From Patescibacteria group bacterium (GTDB taxonomy: Bacteria > Patescibacteriota > Patescibacteriia > UBA10025 > JAHIVO01), in assembly GCA_028718605.1 (NCBI GenBank), contig JAQULM010000001.1, forward strand, positions 477,719 through 519,005: a stretch of DNA of 41,287 bases, given 5' to 3'. Below the pieces are notes generated by a model. It ran no database searches, was not told the origin of the DNA, and saw only the letters and a list, made by a program, of their open reading frames with translations. Shown in pieces: positions 9,977 to 17,410 of the stretch. A program made the translations under genes and the position numbers. Position 1 is the stretch's first letter. Each line of letters begins with the position of its first letter.

Positions 9977-10141
9977 GCCGACAAACGGCCTTGGGCGCAC
10001 CGCTATACTACTTCCATGATACTCCGGTTTTTGCTCGCAATGCAACCCACGCGCGCACCGCAAAGGTTGAAACGTGAGTACGTTTCATCAGATTGCGTGA
10101 ATATGTATTTTTTTCATTTTTTCGAATGCCCGAAGCGGTGG

Positions 10142-11071
10142 TTATTCGATTGTCTCTTTGAGAAAATGCTCCGCGTCAATCGCGGCCATACACCCCAAGC
10201 CCGCGGCGCTCACTGCCTGCTGGTAACGGCTGTCCTGCACGTCACCGGCGGTAAAAATACCCCGCACCGACGTCTTGGTATTATCAGTCGCCTTGACGTA
10301 CCCATTGACGAGCTCCACACTGTCGCCGAGGAAGGAAGTGGCTGGCGTGCGGCCTATGGCGACAAAAACACCTTGGACATCCAGTGTCTGCTCGGAGGCG
10401 CTTATACGATCGCGAATTCGTACTCCCTGTACGGACTGTTCTCCGAGAATATCAACAATTTCAATATTAAAAAGAAATCGAATCTTCGCGTTCTGTTTTG
10501 CGCGCTGTGCCATCGCCGCACTGGCCTTCATCGAACTCTCGTCGCCACGGACGAGAATCGTCACCGAAGCTGCGATCTTTGCCAAAAACGTCGCTTCTTC
10601 CATTGCAGAATCGCCGCCGCCGACAACGGCGACGTGTTTGCCTTTGAAAAAAAATCCATCACACGTTGCGCACGCAGAAACGCCCTTGCCGCGGAGCCGC
10701 TTTTCACTCGGAAGACCAAGCCATTTCGCGATCGCACCAGTTGCGATAATCACGCAATCAAACTCGATTGACTGTGCACCAGTACTTACGGTAAAAGGCT
10801 TTTTTGAAAAATCAACCGACGTAACGCTTTCGGCGATAAAACGGGCGCCAAAACGCTCTGCCTGTGCGCGCATACGGCTCATCAACTCAGCAGCGGGAAT
10901 ATCTTCGGGGAAGCCCGGGAAATTGCTTATTTCAGTTGTTTCCATGAGCTGCCCGCCTGGCTGCGGTCCCTCAAAAACAACCGGAGGATATTCGGCACGA
11001 CCGAGGTAGATGGCAGCGGTAAGTCCCGCTGGACCTGCCCCAATGATTGCGACTCGATTGCGTGTAGCCAT
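10142..11071 (-). CDS. trxB: Thioredoxin-disulfide reductase
   Basis: GAGPAGLTAAIYLGRAE, CATCDGFFFKGKHVAVVGGGDSAMEEA, GIFTAGDVQD. Confidence 0.95.
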   Translation of the reverse strand: MATRNRVAIIGAGPAGLTAAIYLGRAEYPPVVFEGPQPGGQLMETTEISNFPGFPEDIPAAELMSRMRAQAERFGARFIAESVTSVDFSKKPFTVSTGAQSIEFDCVIIATGAIAKWLGLPSEKRLRGKGVSACATCDGFFFKGKHVAVVGGGDSAMEEATFLAKIAASVTILVRGDESSMKASAAMAQRAKQNAKIRFLFNIEIVDILGEQSVQGVRIRDRISASEQTLDVQGVFVAIGRTPATSFLGDSVELVNGYVKATDNTKTSVRGIFTAGDVQDSRYQQAVSAAGLGCMAAIDAEHFLKETIE

Positions 11072-11101
11072 ATGAAATCTGATTATATTTCTCGTTTACT
11101 T

Positions 11102-11422
11102 TCAAGAAAAATTCTCGAGCTGTTCCTTGATCTGTTTTTTCTGGTGCAGTCCTGATTCCTGCCACACGATTTCGCCGCCTTTAAAAATAGCGAGCGTAGG
11201 AATGCTCATGACATTGTACGCTTGTGCAGTGAGCGGGTTTTGGTCAACTTCGAGCTTCCCAACTTTTACTTTTTCTTCGAAATCTTTGGCAATTTCCTCG
11301 ATAATCGGTCCTTGCATGCGGCATGGCCCGCACCATTCCGCCCAAAAATCTACTAGGACGGGAACCTGTGATTTGAGTACCTCTTGCTGGAAATTTTGGT
11401 CTGTAAATTGTACTTCTGGCAT
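11102..11422 (-). CDS. trxA: Thioredoxin
   Basis: VLVDFWAEWCGPCRMQGPIIEEIA. Confidence 0.96.
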   Translation of the reverse strand: MPEVQFTDQNFQQEVLKSQVPVLVDFWAEWCGPCRMQGPIIEEIAKDFEEKVKVGKLEVDQNPLTAQAYNVMSIPTLAIFKGGEIVWQESGLHQKKQIKEQLENFS

Positions 11423-11446
11423 TTTTTTACTTTTAGTAATTATATA

Positions 11447-11758
11447 TTATACCGATTTAAATGCTGCTTCGATAATTTTGCGTAATTTTTCAATATCAGT
11501 TTTTGATCCTCTGCCAGGGAAACATCCATGTGCCTCTTTTTCAAGGAGGAGAACGGCTACCTTGTCGAGTGCCTTTCGTGCTGCGACGAGCTGCTGCAAA
11601 ACAGAAAAACAATCGTTCTTATGGCCAAGCATACGGCCAATCGCATCAACCTGCCCGCGTACGCGATTGAGCCTGGTTTGAATACTTGATACATCACAAG
11701 CTACTTCCGCCCCCGCTCTCACTTTAACTGATTCGGCTTGTACTCTACTATTTTTCAT
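11447..11758 (-). CDS. CsoR/RcnR/FrmR-family (DUF156) metal- or thiol-responsive transcriptional repressor
   Basis: IQTRLNRVRGQVDAIGRMLGHKNDCFSVLQQLVAARKALDKVAVLLLEKEAHGCF. Confidence 0.88.
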   Translation of the reverse strand: MKNSRVQAESVKVRAGAEVACDVSSIQTRLNRVRGQVDAIGRMLGHKNDCFSVLQQLVAARKALDKVAVLLLEKEAHGCFPGRGSKTDIEKLRKIIEAAFKSV

Positions 11759-11795
11759 TGGGTATTGGGAATTGGTGATTGGACGATTACCTACA

Positions 11796-11834
11796 TACTC
11801 CCCCCCAGTATATCACGTAAAAATACTCTGTCAA
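11796..11834 (-). promoter_or_regulatory. Promoter plus RcnR-type operator for the csoR-like/trxA/trxB operon
   Basis: Minus strand TTGACA (11829-11834)-16 nt-TATACT (11807-11812) overlapping TACTGGGGGGGAGTA (11796-11810). Confidence 0.8.
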
Positions 11835-11908
11835 ATAAATTATTCTAGCCTATAGTGAGTTATTGGATTTCTTAATAATTAATAATAAAAAATATGGGAG
11901 AACGCCAC

Positions 11909-12349
11909 ATGTCAGAAGAAGAGATCAGGGCAGCAACTGGCACCGTTGTTGAGAATGAAACAACTGCCCAGGAAACAGCAGGTGACCTTGCGGCTATCGA
12001 AGCCATTAATGCTGAGCTTGAAGCGGGTGTTGATGGAAATAATCCCGAGGCTATTGTTAGGGCGTTAGAAAAGTTGCAGCATACACCCGATACTGTAGTA
12101 ACTGCTCGTCAACGCGATGATACGATGATGGGACAAATAAAATCTGCGCTTCATAATTTGCGAACCGAATTATTAAACCCAGACAATTACATTGGCCAGG
12201 ATGGCCGTAAAATGTTCGCAGAATTTGGCGGCGACGTTGCGACAGCAGCCCGTACTTTGTGGAATAAAAGCGATAACTCATTTCGCGAAGATCTCGTTGC
12301 AGTTAGCGAAAAATTTTACCATAAAATAAATGGGGACTCGGTGCGTTAA
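11909..12349 (+). CDS. Hypothetical protein
   Basis: ORF 11894-12349; internal ATG at 11909 (MSEEEIRAATG); isolated between an AT-rich leader and a terminator. Confidence 0.6.
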   Translation: MSEEEIRAATGTVVENETTAQETAGDLAAIEAINAELEAGVDGNNPEAIVRALEKLQHTPDTVVTARQRDDTMMGQIKSALHNLRTELLNPDNYIGQDGRKMFAEFGGDVATAARTLWNKSDNSFREDLVAVSEKFYHKINGDSVR

Positions 12350-12403
12350 TTAATGGATTACGAGGAAAACCACGTTCGCAGGAATAATAGAAGATTTGAT
12401 TTC

Positions 12404-12436
12404 AAAAAACAGCTTTTTTTTGTAAAGCTGTTTTTT
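12404..12436. terminator. Bidirectional terminator hairpin
   Basis: AAAAAACAGCTTTttttttgtAAAGCTGTTTTTT. Confidence 0.75.
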
Positions 12437-12512
12437 GGTGGACCAAAGGGGAGTTGAACCCCTGACCTCCTCCATGCCATGGAGGCGCTCTAGCCAACTG
12501 AGCTATTGGCCC
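12436..12512 (-). tRNA. tRNA-Ala(GGC), CCA encoded
   Basis: GGGCCAATAGCTCAGTTGGCTAGAGCGCCTCCATGGCATGGAGGAGGTCAGGGGTTCAACTCCCCTTTGGTCCACCA; anticodon loop ATGGCAT; G3:U70. Confidence 0.93.
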
Positions 12513-12541
12513 GCATGTTTAATTATTTTAATTTCCTTTGA

Positions 12542-12558
12542 TGGACCAGGGGGAGTTG
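12542..12558 (-). pseudogene. Truncated 3' end of a tRNA-Ala-like gene
   Basis: Minus strand CAACTCCCCCTGGTCCA resembles CAACTCCCCTTTGGTCCA of the intact neighbour. Confidence 0.5.
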
Positions 12559-12624
12559 CCGGGTTTGCACTGCGGAGCGAGGTCAGGGAACCTCCGACTC
12601 CCGCAACCCGCCTGCCATCGCCAC

Positions 12625-12695
12625 TGGACCTAGGGAGAATCGAACTCCCGTCTCCACAATGCGAATGTGGTGTCATACCACTAGACCATAGGCCC
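12625..12695 (-). tRNA. tRNA-Ala(CGC)
   Basis: GGGCCTATGGTCTAGTGGTATGACACCACATTCGCATTGTGGAGACGGGAGTTCGATTCTCCCTAGGTCCA; anticodon loop TTCGCAT; G3:U70; no encoded CCA. Confidence 0.85.
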
Positions 12696-12903
12696 AAAGG
12701 ACATAGCGGGTAGGCGCGAATGAAGTGCTCTACTTCACCCCATCCTCTATGGACGGGTAAGCTGTGCTACTGATCCCTAAAATCGTTTACCTGATATATA
12801 ATATTAACAGTATTTTTAAATATGCCAATAATCTACCAATCTTTAAAACAATTCATTAAAAATGCCTATTTATCTGATTCCCCATATATTAATACTCTCA
12901 TGA

Positions 12904-12985
12904 GGCCTGCCTGTCTGTAGACAGGAATTGAACCCCTATCCATTGTTAGCGCCCATTGTTATGAAGACCGTTCACCTTAACTGCT
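12904..12985 (-). pseudogene. Degenerate tRNA-like sequence (possibly Met-like)
   Basis: Minus strand ...AACGGTCTTCATAACAATGG...GGATAGGGGTTCAATTCCTGT ending in the palindrome CTGTCTACAGACAG; no good acceptor stem. Confidence 0.35.
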
Positions 12986-12989
12986 CTCG

Positions 12990-13034
12990 AGAGGAATTCA
13001 AACTCTATCCACGGCTAAGGAATCCTTTGTTCTA
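12990..13034 (-). pseudogene. 3' fragment of an interrupted tRNA-Arg-like gene
   Basis: Minus strand TAGAACAAAGGATTCCTTAGCCGTGGATAGAGTTTGAATTCCTCT aligns with TAGAACAAGGGACTCCTAAGCCCTAGATCCAGGTCCAATTCCTGG of the intact tRNA. Confidence 0.6.
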
Positions 13035-13143
13035 CCCGCCTGCCATTGCCCTTGCCCCCACCAGGAATTGGACCTGGATCTAGGGCTTAGGAGTCCCTTG
13101 TTCTATCCGTTGAACTATAGGGGCATCGGCAAGGGTGGGCGGG
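13035..13143. repeat. Inverted-repeat-bounded segment carrying tRNA-Arg(CCU)
   Basis: Ends CCCGCCtgccattgCCCTTGCC (13035-13056) and GGCAAGGGtgGGCGGG (13128-13143). Confidence 0.65.
13053..13124 (-). tRNA. tRNA-Arg(CCU)
   Basis: GCCCCTATAGTTCAACGGATAGAACAAGGGACTCCTAAGCCCTAGATCCAGGTCCAATTCCTGGTGGGGGCA; acceptor GCCCCTA/TGGGGGC; anticodon loop CTCCTAA. Confidence 0.88.
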
Positions 13144-13157
13144 TCCGTTGAACTACG
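13144..13157 (-). pseudogene. 5' fragment (D-arm) of the interrupted tRNA-Arg-like gene
   Basis: Minus strand CGTAGTTCAACGGA; joins in register with TAGAACA at 13034. Confidence 0.55.
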
Positions 13158-13213
13158 AAAAAATGTGCATTAATAGGATCACCCGTAATATCTTATATTC
13201 CCACTTTTAAAAA

Positions 13214-13229
13214 TGTTCCACGTGGAACA
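13214..13229. promoter_or_regulatory. parS: parS-like centromere site (ParB binding)
   Basis: Perfect 16-bp palindrome TGTTCCACGTGGAACA, matching the chromosomal parS type. Confidence 0.8.
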
Positions 13230-13344
13230 ATTACTTTTTTTGCTAATATTCGCTAAAATGTTAAAAAACAAATAATTACGTATAGTAATTAATAAAACAA
13301 GTGATAATAATTGCTTATATTAAATAAAATAATGAGTCGCAAAA

Positions 13345-13617
13345 CTATTTAATAAAAAACGAACTTATATAATGTGAAAAATCTGCGAATTTATCACTCC
13401 TTTTATCAAATACCATCAGACCAACGAGAGTTAACACGATTATTGTCATTGAAACAATAATCATCACAAGTTCTTTGCGAATTACTTGATGCTCACTTGC
13501 ATCAGTGTCACTGATGATTTCGGGATCTTGGCTCTGGCTTACATCCTGCGTTTCGAGCGACTGCTTTAAGTGTTCCATGCCTTGCAGCAATTTTTGATTC
13601 TTTTTTCGCTTTGACAT
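13345..13617 (-). CDS. Hypothetical small single-TM membrane protein
   Basis: 90 aa: charged N-terminal half, then ELVMIIVSMTIIVLTLVGLMVF transmembrane segment. Confidence 0.55.
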   Translation of the reverse strand: MSKRKKNQKLLQGMEHLKQSLETQDVSQSQDPEIISDTDASEHQVIRKELVMIIVSMTIIVLTLVGLMVFDKRSDKFADFSHYISSFFIK

Positions 13618-13743
13618 AGTAAATATGCAATAATAATCGGTATTTTTGAGTGTATACTATTGTTTTAAAAATGGCAATCGTGCTTGACGAAACCGCTAAA
13701 AAAATAGTACAATACGCTATACCAATTTAGTAACTATATTACT

Positions 13744-14142
13744 ATGGCACTATTTTCAAACCAGACCGAAGGATCGAGTGAAACAGAAACAATCATTGGC
13801 CCATCAGTAAAAGTTGAGGGCAATTTTAAAAGTGAGGGGAATATTTCTGTAAATGGCTTCGTACAGGGAAGCATCACAACAAGTGCGGATTTACGAGTCG
13901 GCCAAAATGCAAAAATCAAGGCCGAGGTTGCGGCAAAAAATTTGTTTCTCCAGGGTGAAATTCGTGGTAATGTCATAGTCAGCGACAAGGCACAACTATC
14001 AAGTACCGCGAAAGTGTTGGGAAACATTACGACCAAAATTTTATCAGTTGAGGAGGGTGCCGTCATTAATGGTAAATGCACGATGCTCCATGAGCAGCAG
14101 GAATCAGAAAATAAATCCGAAGTGAAACGCAATGGCAAGTAG
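13744..14142 (+). CDS. Bactofilin family polymer-forming cytoskeletal protein
   Basis: IIGPSVKVEGNFKSEGNISVNGFVQGSITTSADLRVGQNAKIKAEVAAKNLFLQGEIRGNV. Confidence 0.93.
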   Translation: MALFSNQTEGSSETETIIGPSVKVEGNFKSEGNISVNGFVQGSITTSADLRVGQNAKIKAEVAAKNLFLQGEIRGNVIVSDKAQLSSTAKVLGNITTKILSVEEGAVINGKCTMLHEQQESENKSEVKRNGK

Positions 14143-14145
14143 CGT

Positions 14146-14922
14146 ATGTATTGTTACGTTTACGATTCTTTTTTAACAGAAAAAAAATACGCACTCGGCT
14201 TGTTCAAGATTGAAGCACGCCTTACTGATTTGGGAATACACGGACGAACAGAACGACTGACAATTCTCAAAAGCATCCGGGAAGCTGTCCACGACGCCGT
14301 TCAAAAAGGTGCGGATACCATTATCGCAGTCGGAAATGATGATACAGTAGGAAAAATAATCAGCATTCTCCCGGATCATGGAATAACTTTTGGAATAATA
14401 CCGATCGGCCCCAATAATTCCATCGCAGCAATGCTCGGCATTCCCGAAGGGGAAGCCGCCTGTGATACATTGTCTGCGCGCATCATCGAAAAGATTGACC
14501 TCGGCAGGGCAAATAATTCCTACTTCATTTCCTCGCTCAGCATACCGTCACAGCACGAAGTCGTCATTGATTGCGGAGCATACAATATCAGCCCTCTCGA
14601 CCGGAATAATTCGATTACGATCCAAAATTTCGGGATTATGCGCCATGGGCAGTCCGCTTATCCGCAGAACGTGTCCAATCCCAAGGATGGAATACTCGAA
14701 GCTGTTATTGAATCAGCGCCTGCGTCACGGGGTTTCTTTAAAAAAATCCAGCGCACCTATTCCGGAACAAGCGTTTTTCCCATCCGAAAGTTAAAAATTA
14801 AATGCACCAATGAGTCCCTCTCCGTCATTGCTGATGGGCGCACAACGGTTAAGACACCGGTGACAGTCGAGGTTATCCCAAAGCGACTCAAGGTCATTGT
14901 CGGTAAAGGCCGTATGTTCTGA
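14146..14922 (+). CDS. Diacylglycerol kinase catalytic-domain-like protein (divergent)
   Basis: DTIIAVGNDDTVGKIIS and GIIPIGPNNSIAAMLGIPEG align with the GGDGT and PlGTgNdfA motifs of DAGK. Confidence 0.72.
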   Translation: MYCYVYDSFLTEKKYALGLFKIEARLTDLGIHGRTERLTILKSIREAVHDAVQKGADTIIAVGNDDTVGKIISILPDHGITFGIIPIGPNNSIAAMLGIPEGEAACDTLSARIIEKIDLGRANNSYFISSLSIPSQHEVVIDCGAYNISPLDRNNSITIQNFGIMRHGQSAYPQNVSNPKDGILEAVIESAPASRGFFKKIQRTYSGTSVFPIRKLKIKCTNESLSVIADGRTTVKTPVTVEVIPKRLKVIVGKGRMF

Positions 14923-15038
14923 GACACCCGCACGTATGTACCTGCACGATGGTTTGCGGAACAGACGATCTTCGGTACGGCCAGGATCGTTTTTCAGTCC
15001 CTGCCACACTTAACACGAGACCAATAGCCACGAATAGC

Positions 15039-17030
15039 ATGAATGTAACAGAACTTGCACGACGATTGCGGCTCCCAACCCGCGAGGTACGAGACCTCGT
15101 CCCGCTCCTCGGATTTGACGTGGGTAAAAAAGCCATCAAGGTTGATGACCGAGTCGCCCTGAAAATTATCGAGATGCTCCGGGCAAATCCCTCACTTGTA
15201 CAGCAAGTACGGCAGCAGACCGAAAGCGCTGTTGAGGAAGAGGCCCCGGCGTCTTCGACGCAAGGAGCCCGGGAAATTAAATTACCGCCATCGATTACCG
15301 TTCGTGACCTCGGCACGCTTCTGGATAAACCGGTCACGGTCATCATCAAGGAACTGATGAAGAATGGCATTCTGGCCAATTTGAATGAGCATATTGATTA
15401 CGAAACTGCCAGCATAATCGCGCAGGACCTCGGGTTTGTAACTGCCCATGCAGAAGAAAATGTGGAACAAAACACTTCCCCCGATGCCCTCAACATCGAA
15501 GCTTTGCTCCAAGACGACCCCGCAAAATTGACCCCCCGCCCGCCGGTAGTTGTCGTCATGGGCCATGTTGACCATGGAAAAACGCAACTCCTGGATACGA
15601 TAAAAAAAACAAACGTCGTTGCCGGGGAAGCTGGCGGCATCACCCAGCATATCGGCGCTTACCAGGCTACTAAAAACGACCGACTGATTACCTTTATTGA
15701 TACTCCTGGCCATGAAGCGTTCACGGCGATTCGATCACGCGGAGCCCGCATCGCAGATATCGCCATTCTCCTTATCGCGGCCGACGACGGCATTAAACCA
15801 CAAACAGAAGAAGCGCTGCAAATCATCCAGAGCGCTAAAATTCCGTTTCTCGTCGCGATCAATAAAATGGACAAGCCAGAAGCGAACGTGGAACGGGTCA
15901 AACAACAGCTCGCCCAGAAAAACGTGTTGCCGGAAGATTGGGGCGGAACAATAATGTGCGTACCAATATCAGCGAAAACTGGCGACGGAGTTGATGCGCT
16001 CCTCGAACGTCTCATACTCCTTGCTGACATGGAAAAAGATTCTATCCAGGCGAATCCTGACAGGCCGGCGATTTGCACCGTGATCGAGTCTCACGTTGAC
16101 CGGGGCGAAGGCCCGGTAACGACAGCGATTGTCCAGACCGGTACCCTGCGCCGGGGCGACGCGATCATTGTCGGCGACCTCGTCGGCAAAGTGCGCGCTA
16201 TGAAAGATTCCACTGCCCAGCTTCTGGAGCGGGCACTCCCCTCGACGCCGGTCAAAATTATCGGGCTGAAATACGCGACCGAAGTTGGAGATATCATTCG
16301 CGTCGTCCAAGACCAGAAAGAGCTGAAAAAATTACAGCGGGAAAGCCAATCCCAACACCGCGCATACCGGGCAAGCGCCCAGGCTTCAATCATCAAGTCA
16401 AAATCAAAAGATAAAAAAGAAGAGCAGGAATCGGTTGATATTATTCTCAAAACTGATACGATCGGTTCCGAAGAGGCGATTGTCCAATCGCTTGAATCAC
16501 TCACGACCAGCAAGGTAGCCGTAAAAATCGCCAAAAAAGGGCTCGGCAGCATTACTGACACCGATGTCCTACAAGCTGCGTCTACCAGTACGCTGCTCTA
16601 CGGATTCAACGCACCCGTTGATGCGCATGCCGCTGATCTTGCCCGTGACAAGGGGGTTGAAATTAAAACGTACTCCGTGATTTACGACCTCATTGATAAC
16701 GTCGAGTCCGAGGTAAAAAAGCGCCAGCCGGTCACGACTGAAATCGTCGAACTCGGGAGGGTAAAAATTATCGCAATTTTCCGGACGGAACGTAAACGCA
16801 TGATCCTCGGCGGTATGGTAACCAAGGGCAAACTCGAAGTAAATTCAAAGGTAACCATTTACAGAAACGATAAAGTCGCGGGCAAAGGTGTCATAAAAAA
16901 ACTCCAGCAGGCGAAACAGGAAATGGCGGCTGTGCCAGCCGGGACAGAGTGCGGTATACAATTCGAGGGCCCTACGATTATTCAGGAGGGCGATTTTCTG
17001 GAAGCATTCAAGGAAGAAATAAAATCCTAA
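15039..17030 (+). CDS. infB: Translation initiation factor IF-2
   Basis: VMGHVDHGKTQLLDTI, DTPGHEAFTAIRSRGA, NKMDKPEAN; start MNVTELARRLRL. Confidence 0.96.
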   Translation: MNVTELARRLRLPTREVRDLVPLLGFDVGKKAIKVDDRVALKIIEMLRANPSLVQQVRQQTESAVEEEAPASSTQGAREIKLPPSITVRDLGTLLDKPVTVIIKELMKNGILANLNEHIDYETASIIAQDLGFVTAHAEENVEQNTSPDALNIEALLQDDPAKLTPRPPVVVVMGHVDHGKTQLLDTIKKTNVVAGEAGGITQHIGAYQATKNDRLITFIDTPGHEAFTAIRSRGARIADIAILLIAADDGIKPQTEEALQIIQSAKIPFLVAINKMDKPEANVERVKQQLAQKNVLPEDWGGTIMCVPISAKTGDGVDALLERLILLADMEKDSIQANPDRPAICTVIESHVDRGEGPVTTAIVQTGTLRRGDAIIVGDLVGKVRAMKDSTAQLLERALPSTPVKIIGLKYATEVGDIIRVVQDQKELKKLQRESQSQHRAYRASAQASIIKSKSKDKKEEQESVDIILKTDTIGSEEAIVQSLESLTTSKVAVKIAKKGLGSITDTDVLQAASTSTLLYGFNAPVDAHAADLARDKGVEIKTYSVIYDLIDNVESEVKKRQPVTTEIVELGRVKIIAIFRTERKRMILGGMVTKGKLEVNSKVTIYRNDKVAGKGVIKKLQQAKQEMAAVPAGTECGIQFEGPTIIQEGDFLEAFKEEIKS

Positions 17031-17044
17031 CCCCTTCGATTGCC

Positions 17045-17389
17045 GTGTCAGCGCATCGCATGCAACAGGTCAATGAAGTAATCCGGCACAAACTTGCGGA
17101 ACTGCTTCTCGAAGAACTCAATTTTCCGCCCGGATGCTTTGTCACTATTATAAACGTGCAAACGAGCAAAGACCTCTCCGTTGCACGGATCACCGTCAGC
17201 ATCCTGCCAAAAAATCGTCAAGGGAGCCTTTTCGCCGCGCTTCAGCAGCAAGCGAGCCGGCTTCAGTTTCTCCTGAGCAAACACGTCGTGCTGAGAAAAA
17301 TCCCCCGGCTGAATTTCCAGCTCGACCATGCACAGGAATACGTAGACCATATCAATGAGCTTATTGACAAAATTCACACCTCCCGCTAG
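17045..17389 (+). CDS. rbfA: Ribosome-binding factor A (GTG start)
   Basis: VSAHRMQQVNEVIRHKLAELLLEEL...LSVARITVSILP...LRKIPRLNFQLD. Confidence 0.88.
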   Translation: MSAHRMQQVNEVIRHKLAELLLEELNFPPGCFVTIINVQTSKDLSVARITVSILPKNRQGSLFAALQQQASRLQFLLSKHVVLRKIPRLNFQLDHAQEYVDHINELIDKIHTSR

Positions 17390-17410
17390 GATTGGTGGTT
17401 ACGCTTCTTT

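Noticed and set aside
9929-10771. 280-aa plus-strand ORF
   Set aside because: Antisense to trxB and the aminotransferase remnant; Cys/Arg-rich shadow ORF.
13000-13700. Replication origin (oriC) call
   Set aside because: AT-rich with parS and strand switch nearby, but no dnaA/dnaN, no convincing DnaA-box cluster, and skew cannot be computed here.
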